From the NCBI GenBank assembly GCA_025738555.1, contig JAOVFP010000016.1, positions 2,666,001-2,730,000 of the forward strand: DNA of 64,000 nucleotides. Reading direction: 5' to 3'. Source of the stretch: Cyathus striatus (taxonomy: Eukaryota; Basidiomycota; Agaricomycetes; Agaricales; Nidulariaceae). Position numbers and translations under genes: made by a program. Of the stretch, positions 47,755 to 59,073 are shown in pieces. Each line of letters begins with the position of its first letter. The first letter of the stretch is position 1. The notes under the pieces are model-generated. The model did not search any database. It saw nothing but the letters and a program-made list of their open reading frames with translations, and had not been told where the DNA came from.

Positions 47755-50643
47755 TGGAGTGGCTATGTTCGACGTGGATTAGGGTAAAAGTTTGAAAATG
47801 AAGGACAACGGGCTCAGGACCTGGAACCAGGACATTAAACTTGCACGCGAGCGTTTGAGTTGCTGACGTAACACAGCTTCCTTAGGAATAGCGTCATACT
47901 CGTCGCTAATAGCTTACCTACTTCTACTTGCACATGGCTCTTTCGCATGAATTCACCTCCCCACTAAACGAACTAAGTACTTCGTAATGCCAGCACCTTT
48001 GAACATACGTCCCAGTGGATTTTATACGCAGACTTCTGTCCAATATGACTGTTTGCATCGATCTGGTTCACTTGAATGTTCGATTTCACGCTCAAGAGCA
48101 TCTCAACAAGATGCGCCACCGTGTTACTTCGAACTTCACGTACGGCATTTCAGAGGTAATAAAGCTAAGAATATATTCATGTTTGCGGCGGCGTTATTTA
48201 TGCAAACCGAGTCTTATATGAGGTAAGGAGCTATAAGGAGAGGATTGTACAGCTTTGTTTCCGCCCTTCGCCCGACAAGATTTACTCTGAGTTCGAGGGT
48301 TCGGAAAACGAAGCTAGTATCGGACAAAAATTGCCATTGCCATTTATTAATTTGATATAAAAAGATTGAATACTATGGGCACATATTTGCAAATGTGGCA
48401 AGGTGTCCACTTACATCATTCACCACTGTAACAGAAATAATCGGTAGACAATTCACCACCTTGACAGAACGACAGCACGATGACTGTTTTCCATGTCACG
48501 CAATGCTGTGCTTTCTTTCCCGCTATCGGAGGTAGGCAGACGCAACGCCTTGTGAACAGCAACAATCCAAACGTCGGCTCCGACTTCTTCCCAGGAAGTA
48601 CTGCTGCCTACAAAACATCCGCGTGAGCGTACTATGATCAAGATGCGACTCGGAGATGAATTTTTGGAGGAAAACATGCATGCACGCCACCCACGACGCC
48701 ATTATCATCTTCCTCAGTGCCACGCCAATATGTTGGAAATCGTGTAAGCACGGGATTCATCACCATTGAAGCGGAAACTTCCATCTACTTGTGTACCTTC
48801 ATGCTGCGGGAGAATATTCCAGTCGTGATGTGAGTATGGACAGTAAGTCTCATCAAAGAAATTCGGCTACATCATACTTGTCCAGGCGTTCTATTCGTGC
48901 GACCTTCTGTGAAAATGAATGCTATAAGAATTCGATTGAAGAAAGGAAGGGCCAACTTACGAATGCTAATCATCAAATCATATCCCAGCCTTCCCTCCGT
49001 GACCCTCCTGAATTTCTCCGGTATTTGTCCCTCGCCCTTTCTGAAACGAAATCCATCAAGGAATTTCTTCAGATAACACCCGCTGTCCTGAGAGACCCGG
49101 GGTGTTCAGCCTGTGTGAGCACTGTTAGGGCATCGCCATATTTCGGTCGTTGCATCGATGAGCTCTGGAGATATCCGTATTGAATTGGACATGTTAGCCA
49201 AGAGCTTGGGGTCAAGTCGTGTGATAACTATGGAAAAGCAAAATGACTGTCATCATCTCTACAGCAACATCTTAAGAAGAACGATACGCTAAAATGAATA
49301 CTCACGCAAGGTTATCTGCGTGAATGTATATCCGACGAAGCAAGATTGAAATGGCGCACACCTAACACCCATGACCAGCTGTCACCAGAATGACAGAATC
49401 TGTGGCAGTCCGATGGGAGTAGAGCTCCATGAAAATAGGTGTCAGAATACATTATTTCGAACGCGCCCTTTCTTGGATGGGTCGTAGCTGCTAGAGAAAC
49501 CACAATCCCATGAAGATATTTGGGGAGTGACAAGCTCGAACATGATGGTGTCCAATTATTAGCAAACGTGAAACTCTATCATACATTCGATTGAGTCGCA
49601 AGGCCCCTACTGTTATGAGCCTGTTCCCTTCTATGAAATCAGAAATGGCCGGCAGGACACACAATCTGATTCAATTCTGAGATGTCACTTCGCGGATGTA
49701 AGTTATGAGAAATAATGCGATCAATGCTTGCGTGGAAATTTCACTAAATAGGACGAACAACTATAGTCTTGAGTAGATCTTGCTCTTTCCAAGGTATGGG
49801 ACATTCCGAAGAGTTAACAGAGTTTTTTTAGACAACTGCGCTTTACGACAAGTTTAGCCGACCCATAAATCGCCGATACAATATTGTAGACCGCTTTGAA
49901 ACCAACACCATATGTAAGATACTAGAAGAATTCATGAGAGGTGTAGAAGCAGTGCCACTTACTCGTCAAGATGGGTCGGTTCGGGTGCACTTCATCCAGG
50001 CTGGGAAATGTCGCAGGCTCCCGTTGGTGGATACCTGGTAGATTTGTGGAGCATGAAGATGTCATGGTAATGTATGCTAGTCAGTATATGAATTCATTGT
50101 TGCACGGTAAGTAATAGCAGAAGCTCGGGCGGAACGATAATAAAGTAAAAAATCTAAGAGAAAAAGATTTGACGAAGAGTGTAAGGCTCCTTTAACTTTA
50201 GGTTTCAATAGATACTAAGTTCAAAGTTAGTATTAAGTAATGAAATCTTTAATGGCGTGACCATATAAGAACGAGCACGTGATCGTGTCGCGTCCTTTAA
50301 TTAGAAATGCTATTAATAGCCTCACTGAACAGCGGAAGCCCTTCTCCATTCATCAGATCATATGCAGGAATTAACAACTCTCATGGTTGTGACGTTCACA
50401 CTGTAGTCTAACCAATGAAATAGACGCTTTTGATTTGCCCAGAGTTGATCGTCAAAGAGTTTGGACGTGTCGTGGAAATCCAAATCGGATCAGGCTCCGC
50501 TTTACTGCGGAAGAATGTAGTTAAAGGGGGGAAATGGTAGTAGTTTATATCTGTGATCAAGGTACGTGGAAGATAATTTTAATACAAGATACGGTCCGGG
50601 GACGGAACCACCATCTCAACTAAATGTCTAAGGGGAACTGCTA
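47755..50643. other. Gene-poor region, 2.9 kb
   Basis: No recognised gene. Candidate frames are a 130-codon plus-strand frame at 48791-49183 and a 73-codon minus-strand one at 49312-49533 with fairly natural composition (KYLHGIVVSLAATTHP). No domain or splice-consistent extension was found. These could be remnants of a decayed gene. Confidence 0.4.
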
Positions 50644-51228
50644 TTACGTTGAGAAACGCCTTAGGAGTTGCTCGTCGTTAGGATCGCGCCTCGGACCTGA
50701 GACGCTTTGTAGATATTCGAGGGGAACAAGCCCTGCTGAGCTACTCATTTGATTCCCACTCGAATTCGAAGCTGTGCTCGAAAATTCTGGTGGACTAGGA
50801 GAATTCAAGGGCATATGATGAGAAGAACTTGAAGAAGCTTCTGGAGGATAAGCGCTTGATGAAGGATGAGGCATGTAGTTGTATGGTGATGGAGAGGGAT
50901 ATGCGGCGTCCAAAAATTGAGGACTTGTTCCTTGAGCCCGACTGTCACGCCTAATTTTTCCTGCACGGGCACTCTTGAACCATCCTTCGGGGACAGGGGC
51001 ATCGCCAACCCCAGGAATATTATCAATGGTGTCAAGCTCTTCTAATTTTCTTTGGCTGAAATATGCCGCTATCTGTGATTCAAATAAATGTTTTAAAGAT
51101 AACAAAAAGGGCTCACTGAGATGCCACTTGCGAATAATGCCTCGTGCACGATCAGCCGGAAGCGACACGAGGACGCTATATGTTTGCTTTATCAGACGTT
51201 CAGATTCCGGAAGTTGTCGCGGATCCAT
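50644..51228 (-). CDS. Hypothetical protein, helical N-terminus and Ser/Pro-rich C-terminus
   Basis: A single-exon frame of 194 aa starting MDPRQLPESERLIKQTYSV at ATG 51228. Residues 1-70 look alpha-helical (RARGIIRKWHLSEPFLLSLKHLF, IAAYFSQRKLEELD); from about residue 100 the chain is Ser/Pro/His-rich and probably disordered. The final RRDPNDEQLLRRFST is charged. No family recognised. The length, normal codon pattern and isolated position suggest a real but lineage-specific gene; it might have an upstream exon not seen. Confidence 0.5.
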   Translation of the reverse strand: MDPRQLPESERLIKQTYSVLVSLPADRARGIIRKWHLSEPFLLSLKHLFESQIAAYFSQRKLEELDTIDNIPGVGDAPVPEGWFKSARAGKIRRDSRAQGTSPQFLDAAYPSPSPYNYMPHPSSSAYPPEASSSSSHHMPLNSPSPPEFSSTASNSSGNQMSSSAGLVPLEYLQSVSGPRRDPNDEQLLRRFST

Positions 51229-53599
51229 GGAAGAGTAAGGCCTGTTGGGTGGTCGAGTAGCAGATCGTCTATGATTAAATAATGCAATAGTGTTAAGTGA
51301 GGACTTCGATCATCGGGAACGAAGTGATATATTGTAATTGGTGCCAATGCCACTCACCGCATCATCTGCGCCCACGGAGTAACGGGGTTGAGTAGATCAT
51401 CCCCTACGTCTGATTCTTTTTGGTGGTAAAAGAGAAATTCCTAAGCCAATATTGGATAACTGTACGAATAATATTTTGTACTGCTTGCTTACATCTCTAA
51501 CGCCTAAAAACATTTAACCGGACAATAGGCGGACTACTATAAGAGAAACATACGACTGGGACCCCATCCCATTCCATCCGTCCTTCATGAAGTGTTGTTT
51601 AACTATCCCAATCCTCGGAAAGTCCAAAGACTACATACCAACGTTCCATACCAAGTCCTGTTGGTTCCGTGTTTGCTCCACGCTCCTCCCTGTTTGCCCA
51701 AGTGAATAAACGCACAGTGACAAGGATATATATGACGTATTCACCAGACGTATACATTGCCCGGTATGATAGCGCGCCTTTCTTCGGCGTCAAGCCGGCG
51801 CGTTATTAAGGGTAAACGATTCATGGCGACAGCATTGAAGACTTGGAGAGCGTCTCGAGTAGAGCGGATGCGGACATTTTGCAGCGTCGGATGTTGCATG
51901 AGACTGGGAGAATGTTATTTAAGAGATAGTAGCTACAGGAGAGTTGTGCCAAAGAATTTGTGAGGAGATACTCTTGACTTGGTCCTATTCTCATTTTATA
52001 CTCCAGCAAACCAGACGCATTTTGTAAGAGGGATGACCGAAGCAGGGATTCGCGAATCTTGCTGAGTTATTTTTTAAAGTTTGTACTAAGTTCAAAGTTG
52101 CCCACATGTATTTGGAGATCTAGGGATTCGAAAGTCAGTCTTCTCACGGTGGGCGACTGCCTTGCGACGCATTGCATCGCTCACAGAACGGGGCGGACAA
52201 GTCCAAAAGGAAGGTTCTGGTTTGTACCTGAACGTTGAATGTCAAACCATCTAGATGTGCCGCTGACTTGAACCAGATTGATTCAGAGGTTATCGGGGAT
52301 CAGTGATCTCCACGAAAAGAGAAAAGTACAACTGTATTTGAACTTAAATGCCAAAGTTTCGATTGCATACCGAGAAGCCAATTAACTATGCTTCGGCTAC
52401 GAACCTGACTTTGTGAGATGCTCATCACATATCTTCTGCGGTCTTCCCAAAGCGGGCGACCATGTGGAAATTCATTTCGATGTGCAGCTGCCTGATGATT
52501 GGTATGATCATTCATGACAACTTGCCATGTTAAAGAAGTTTCCATGGACCATGAAAGACCCAACCATTCGGAACGTTTTAGGATTGCCAGATTCCCCGAT
52601 CTAAATTACACGAGGAGGCGGAGACGTATCCTGCTTCCGTCAAACTTTTCAGTTACGCCAAAGGGGTAACGGACTTAAATCCGTCCCGAGTTCATCAGGA
52701 ACATGAAGCAAATTCATGGAGATTTACGTACCTAAGAAAGAGCGATTCAGATAAATCGGTTTCTAAATGATTCAGGACGTTGAAACTGCATCTTATTTCT
52801 CATCTGGGAAGGAAAATAAAAATCCAGCGTTATCTCACTGTAAAGGTGGTTATATCGTGGGGTATTGGTGTTCCGTGTGATTATTAGAAATACGTAAGAT
52901 AGTAAACTTGAGAGGAAGGAAGCTTGTGTTGCTGTGCGCCATGACTCAACCTTAGCAATGATAAGTTGACGGGTTTAATAGCATTTTCGGCGCTGAAAAG
53001 AGCATTTAACTGGCCTCAACTTCATGTCTGCAACTCCATAGGTGGTTAGCATGTAGAGGATCGGGTGCTCCGTAGCATAATTGAAGGTGGCACTGAAAGT
53101 TTACGCGTAAGCAGGTCACCCCTTCTACGACTGTTCTAAATCAGGACTCAAGCTTAACATGTGATAAGCTCGCTGCGGTCTATAAGGCACACAAGTCTGA
53201 TAACTGGCTGTATTGCGGCAACTTTCTAGAGTTATCGACATACTCACAGGATTATGGATATCAGTGGGATGAGAAGGACCAATGATCATATGATTCGCCT
53301 AAACAGATTGGATAGAACTGGAGAGTTTACATAAAGAATACTTACCTTCAAGGAAGTTTCCGCCAGTCTATATACAGTAATCCAGCACCAATATACTGGT
53401 ACTCCTCATTGGTGAATGACGACCATTACTTAGTATACGAAAGGGATATTAATCTTAAGCTCTACAATCACCTTTCACTAGCCAATGCAAGAAATAAGAA
53501 GGCCAGCCTGTACTTGCGTCATTGATAAAGCAACGTGAATCGGGGAGAAAATGTGCATAATCGCAGTTTGTGGGGTAGATAATCTCACTTATTGGTAAA
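51229..53599. other. Gene-poor region, 2.4 kb
   Basis: Only short open frames, all under 90 codons, with many stops on both strands. No transposase, reverse transcriptase, tRNA or terminal repeats recognised. Likely non-coding or decayed sequence. Confidence 0.4.
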
Positions 53600-56006
53600 C
53601 TAGGCGTCCGCATCCGACCGATGCTCTAATACTTGCATTAGAAGTTGTTAAATAAAATATAAACAATATTCACACCTGCCAAAGGTAATACTACAGGAAT
53701 GTAGTCTGGGATCTCAGCGTAATGTGATTGGCCACGGAAAATATATCTTATACACAGTATTTTGGATAAAGATGGTGCAGGATCAAAAAAACCAGGAATG
53801 TTGCCCTATGATTTAAAAATCAGGTTTAAAAAGATAAATAAATATTAGGTTTTACCTTTGTGTCGCCACTGCTGATATATAGCTGTGATTTACGAACTAG
53901 GACCTGAAGGGGAACAGTAACGTCTACAAATAACTCCTTTCCCTCCTGGCTGCCTAATTCACGCGGACCATAACTTGCGCTTTGTATTACCAACCCTATA
54001 AAATCGCCTTAATGTTAAGTGGGTCAATGAGATGCCTGGACGTTTACCGTCAGCTATCTTCTCGGCCTGTGTTTGTCGTTGCGCGATATCCTTGAGCATT
54101 GTCCGCATCGTATTCAGTTTCCTCTCCTGAAATTCATAGTCTTCTTGGATTGTCTTTCGAGTTTCTCGTAGTTTTCTGTGGTAGAAAGTTTCAGCATATA
54201 ATGTAGCATCCCTTTCAGATTGAAACTAAATCCATACCGCAATATTTGTGCATGAGTCCGAGGCCGCAATATAAAGTAATATGCAAGAACTGCCGCAGTT
54301 GAGGATATTATCATACCAAAAAAATTTGCCCATGTATCATCATATGTAGAAAGGAGGATGGGAAGGGTGAATCGTTGTTGTAGATATGATATACTTCAAA
54401 ACGGTAAAAATCCAGTAAGCAGATATAAAAAATAAAAAATAAACACACTCTAAATGAAGGAATAAACCTCTGTGATCAACTGTTGTTGTCGCACTCATTT
54501 CAGCTGTTTGACTTGACCATTTCCCAAAAAGACTAAGGGATAAACCATGAAATCCAATAGATATTTTAGATCCTATCCTCGTTGCAAGGCTGTAAAACAT
54601 CATGCCAATCTCCCCTACTAATTCTGGGAGCGCTGACTGAAATAAAATACCGCAGGACCCATCGACTGCACTAGGTTTTACGCTGAACATTGAAGGTGGT
54701 GACGATTGATTATTTTCGTCCAAGTCATCTGAGTCGGTGCCATTCAATGAAGGCCATACAATTTGGAATGATAATGCCGGCCGCTTTTGCATTTGGATTT
54801 GCAGCATTCCTTGCGTCAAACCCCGCGGAGAAAGTCTTCTTCCTATGGTTATATTAATAGCCGGCCGACGACTGAACAACGAGATAGGCGATATCGACGT
54901 CTGTGCTCCCAAAAATACTTCGGGAGTGGTAAAGTTAATATTCCATGTTGACATATAAGGTGAAAGGAGATAAAAGCGCAGCTAATTTATGTTAACATCA
55001 ACGTCAGATATAGAGAATTTACAAGTTCACCTACAGAAGAAGATAACCTCGGAGAAAATTGATGGTTTACTGTTCCATAAAATGCGGGTTTTATTCGTGT
55101 ATATGGTGTTTGACGCAAATGTGCAGTTATTCCAGCTTCAGTGCTCGGACGTACTCGTTTCTAGATTAGAAGCTGCTAAATAGCCGGAATACATGTTTGA
55201 CAGAGGTGTTGACCTTAATTGAGTAGCGTAAACCACAAGACATGAGACCTGCATCACTTAAGCTGTCCAATCGTTCTTCATTTTTTATAGCGCTTGCGAT
55301 CGCGTGCGTAACAGGAGTTGCATTTACGACGCATTTTAATGCTCCTCGAAGTACAATATCGCTCTCAAGCTTTTCTGTGCTGATTTTTTGTCGTAAGCTT
55401 TGTAGAATAGCATTCAGCTGAGTAACCGCAGTAACACGGTCCAGGGTACATTAGCCCACACCCTTATCACTCAAAAAAGACGTACCTCCGTTTCAGGAAT
55501 TTCACGCATTTCATCCGATCGAACAATAGATACACCTTCTTCTCCTAATGTACTCAGTAAGGATAGAGAGCTGGTAGTGGCAGATCCATCATTTTCGTCT
55601 CACCAAGCATATCATATACACGCCTGCGTTAATTATTAAAATCCCTGAAAGTTACGAGCAAAGAATGACTTACCTTAGAAGAGGATCCGAAAGTACTTTT
55701 ATTATTTCTTTTAACCATGTCCTACAGATAAATGAATAGCAATACCTTCATATGCCTTTTGAATAAGGTAAAACTGCTCCGTCGCAACTTCCTTCGAGAT
55801 AACATCGGTGCTGTTTTTGTCTGGATGTAAGGCAAGCGAGAGATTTCGATAACTCTCATAGATTTCTCGTTGAGAGGCGTTCTTGGACACATTCAAAATA
55901 ACACTACGGGTCTTAAAAATTTTGACAGGGAAATCAGGAAGCATGCGGCATACTAGTAAGCGTCTTCACGACTCCAGCTATATTCAGCTAGATTACTACG
56001 GTGCAT
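53600..56006 (-). CDS. DNAJC11: DNAJC11-like J-domain protein (mitochondrial outer membrane/MICOS-associated type)
   Basis: Exon 1 (56006-55954) and the 50-nt intron 55904-55953 give AYYVILNVSKNASQREIY, the start of the J domain, with the HPD motif in LALHPDKN. The domain continues to YEVLSDPLLRRVYDMLGEEG. A middle part (ILQSLRQKISTEKLESDI) matches the DNAJC11 linker. A long beta-rich region follows (FTTPEVFLGAQTSIS, INITIGRRLSPRGLTQGMLQ), then a helix near 54300-54460. The C-terminal DUF3395 domain reads VPLQVLVRKSQLYIS and YIFRGQSHYAEIPDYIPVV. DNAJC11 links to the MICOS/SAM complexes of mitochondria. The last exon is uncertain: either stop soon after LPLAG or a final 44-nt intron and VLEHRSDADA to TAG at 53600. 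Confidence 0.82.
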
Positions 56007-56085
56007 CGCAAATATAGCGATGAGAAATGCTTTAAAATGTGAGATTGATAGTTAACCGCGAGAAGATGGTGGGGTGGGGGAGGGA

Positions 56086-56165
56086 GATGTCGTAGTAAGA
56101 GTCGAACTCAGTTGACGTAAGTCATGTTTATATGATCCCGCTACCTTTTAAGGTAAGCAGACATC
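56086..56165 (-). pseudogene. tRNA-like sequence, probably a degenerate tRNA
   Basis: On the minus strand GATGTC and GACATC form a 6-bp end stem 80 nt apart. TACC-TTAAAA-GGTA resembles a D arm, and TGAG-TTCGACT-CTTA a weak T arm with a B-box-like TTCGACT. No proper anticodon stem is found. It may be a decayed tRNA or chance. Confidence 0.3.
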
Positions 56166-56458
56166 CCATCAACCGGTGTTGAAATGAGTTCGAAATTCCG
56201 GTGGTTCCCGCGCGTTCTCACCAAGCTCTCACTAACTTAGTACACAAAACTTTTACATGAGCACTATAGAAGACTATAGAGTATCTAACATGTGTCGTCG
56301 ATCCTTCTTTCCCCATCAATCTGAAAATAGTTTCCTTTTAATTATCAGATTTTTTATCGTGCTCCGAGTCTGTGGTCTTGCTTTATTTGTCAAGTGCTAT
56401 TATGTACTAAGTACTTACACGATGTTTGACGGTCCGGATTCTTTGTACTGTGGCAGCG

Positions 56459-56501
56459 GGGAATTGAACCCTCAGTCTGTTGTGACAGGGGTTCAATTCC
56501 C
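56459..56501. repeat. Perfect 13-bp inverted repeat, B-box-like
   Basis: Arms 56459-56471 (GGGAATTGAACCC) and 56489-56501 (GGGTTCAATTCCC) are exact reverse complements around a 17-nt loop that can form a further 4-bp stem (CTGT/ACAG). Each arm contains GGTTCAATTCC-type sequence, as in the T arm and pol III B box of tRNA genes. Confidence 0.75.
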
Positions 56502-57060
56502 AAAGTCCAGAAAATTATGCCTGAATAACTTGTGAATAACGATGAAAACCGCCGGTGTAATGGACATGAGCCACTCTGACATTTGTAGGTACTTAATTTA
56601 TTGTCTCTAGACTCCCCACTTGTACCATATTGCTCCTGAGGCGGGAGAATACCTTTAGTATCCATTTAACAACTTGATTGGACGTTGTGAATAGGATACC
56701 TCAAATAAGGTTGAAGCTAGTGAACCTGATCGACTCGCCTTCGCTGAGCCTTCAACTTGAAAGTCGTTGATAAGTAATTCTGGCCTGCGATAATTTTATG
56801 TTCTTTGAAGCTTTAATATGATTCTTAATAATAAACTGGAGCTGAGCGCTGGCATTAGCACACATCTTCTAAGCTAGAGTATTTATAAATAGTAGTCTTC
56901 AATCTCAAATTTTATAGGTTATTTCAGTTATTAGTTTTCACCGGTAGATCTTAAGGTATATAGTCTAGAAATATGCATACCCATTACTATAAAATAACGT
57001 CTATGATAAGGCTTTAAATCGCCGTCAAATGTCTCCAAAAAGTATATAAAACATGTTTCA

Positions 57061-59073
57061 TCACAGCCCTACCGATTTTGCAGCCTTCCAAACTTTCAAT
57101 GTCCCCGTCCCGATACTAAGTGAAGTTAGAATTAGTTTAAAATAACAAAAATTTGACGCACTTGGCCTTTTCGACTTCATCGAATGTAACCCACTTCATA
57201 TTGTTGACACCGTTAACTTTGGGTATGGGCGGTGATGTTCCACCTTCAATTACAACCCACTGTGCATGATATGACTTCTTTAGATGAGAAAACACATGAA
57301 TGATGATCCCAGCTGGAACTATTTTCATAATCCTTGGACCTTCATTCGAACTGCTCCCACCTGCACTTGGAGAAAGTTGCAACAATGGAAAAGCTGACGA
57401 CATGAAGGTGAGCGTAAGTTGCTCTTGAGAACTCTTTGACAACTTTTTTGAAACATTCTCAGACGTAAGAAATTCAAACAATCCAGCCAGAAGACCTAAA
57501 TATGCGTCAGATTCCAGCGTGAAAGGGTGGATAACTTATGATTGAATAAAGGTACCTTTCTCTGGCCGCCTTATGAGCAGAAACAATCGATCTTTTGAAT
57601 CTTCACTCTGACGCCACTCTATAACATTTACTAGATCTGTTTCCTCCCTGACTTTGTTACGAATGGGTTTCATTGGATATAGGCTGATATCTGAAATATC
57701 AGGTATAGGTTCGCAGGTTTTGCACATGTCTTCCAAGTCAATAATTTCCTTCCGAGCAATAAATATATATATTTAGATCTTCGTCCCATATACAACTTGA
57801 AGACTTACCAGATCTGAACCTGAGGATCGTTGATACGCCATGCACCAACGACGTATGGGGCAATTTTCACATTTTGGATTGCGTACAGTACAGATCGTAC
57901 TTCCTAGTTCAATGAGCGCTTGGTTGATGTCGCCAGGATGCTCAGTTTCTTTTCGACCTTCTCCTTGAGGGTCACAGGTCTTTTGTTCTTCTTTCGTAAA
58001 GAAAAGTTAGCCTCATTCATAAACACGTTGGCGGAGCAGAACCTTCGATCTGAACAAATGTTTCGGCTGCGGACCACAAGATGTCAAGCGTTTTTTTAGC
58101 TTTCGGCAAGGCATAGAGAGCAAGAACCCGACTGAGCAGGCGGTGAACGTTTCCATCCAGCTATATAAGGCTGTTAAGCTTTTAAATTCTAACATCCACT
58201 GTATATGTATTCGTACCACAGGAGCTCGCTCGCCATATGCTATGGAGGAAATTGCGCCAGCACTATATCGACCAATCCCTGGAATATTCTTCTCCAAGTC
58301 TCGAGCATTATCAGGGAGTTTGCCATTAAAACTTTGTATTGCTTTCTGTGCGCCAGAAAGAAGTCTACTTGCCCTACTATAGTATCCTAGCCCCTTCCAT
58401 AGCGCATTAACTTCGTCAATACTAGCGGAGGCCTAGAATATGAATATATGTCGGTCATTAAACCTTGATCTGAGGGAATAAATACCAAAGCTTGAATTGT
58501 AGGGAATCTAAAAGGATTTCAGCCATGTCGTAATAGCTCTGAAAATGGCGATAAAATAATACCGTCTCATCCAACTGTTATAGTAAGGAATTACGGTTGA
58601 CACTTGTGTTTGTTGGAGCATAATCTCTGATATCCAGACCTTTGATGTGCTTAAATGTCATTACTGCACAAATTAATCTTCGAGAGGAGCTACCAAACCT
58701 CATAGGCCCTTTGACCGCGTTCTTCCGGTCCTAGGGATGAATCGTAAGGTTTCCTCCACGGCATACTACGATTATCGCGAACGGTGGCAAACCATGCAAG
58801 CAAAGCAGAACGCATGGGCTGTACGGAGTCAATAACGTGCAGGGATGCACAATGGGGGACTCGTGAAGAAGCGACACTGTCTTCACAGCGCTGTTCGTCT
58901 ATTTTTTGTTTCTTAGTGGACTTCGCCCGAGACGTCAATTTGGACGATTTCCGCTTTGGATTTGAACGCGTGGGTTTGAAGTCAGATTCGATGTCAGAAA
59001 GCTCGGAGAAGCTTCCTTCCACATCACTCGGTGTACTGGCTTGTGAGGACGAGTAACGCCGTTTGTGTGGCAT
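57061..59073 (-). CDS. MYH1: Adenine DNA glycosylase (MutY homologue)
   Basis: Removes adenine mispaired with 8-oxoguanine in base excision repair. ATG 59073 ([13 protein letters not shown]) begins a Lys/Ser-rich N-terminus with likely nuclear signals (KRKSSKL, KSTKKQK). The glycosylase domain has MPWRKPYD, the catalytic Glu in [11 protein letters not shown], the helix-hairpin-helix [16 protein letters not shown] and the catalytic Asp in [13 protein letters not shown]. The iron-sulphur cluster loop is perfect: [17 protein letters not shown] (C-x6-C-x2-C-x5-C). A C-terminal NUDIX-like domain that reads 8-oxoG follows ([20 protein letters not shown]), ending [17 protein letters not shown]. Several short introns. 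The in-frame TTG seven codons upstream (59094) is not a likely start. Confidence 0.93.

Larger units (their letters stand above)
56007..57060. other. Intergenic, 1.05 kb, with tRNA-like and inverted-repeat elements
   Basis: Besides the tRNA-like element and the inverted repeat listed separately, no gene was recognised. Short frames at 56257-56535 and 56390-56665 overlap the repeat and lack domains. Confidence 0.45.

Noticed and set aside
55460..55690. DNAJC11-like gene as a pseudogene because of in-frame stops
   Set aside because: The stops lie in a GT-AG intron (starting GTGAGACG, ending CATTAG); after removal the frame reads YDMLGEEGVSIVRSDEM.
55711..55944. J-domain gene starting at ATG 55944
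   Set aside because: That start falls within a 50-nt intron; splicing 56006-55954 to 55903 gives a better J-domain beginning (AYYVILNVSKNAS).
56257..56665. Two opposite frames around the inverted repeat as genes
   Set aside because: Both simply read through the palindrome; no domain, no splice context.
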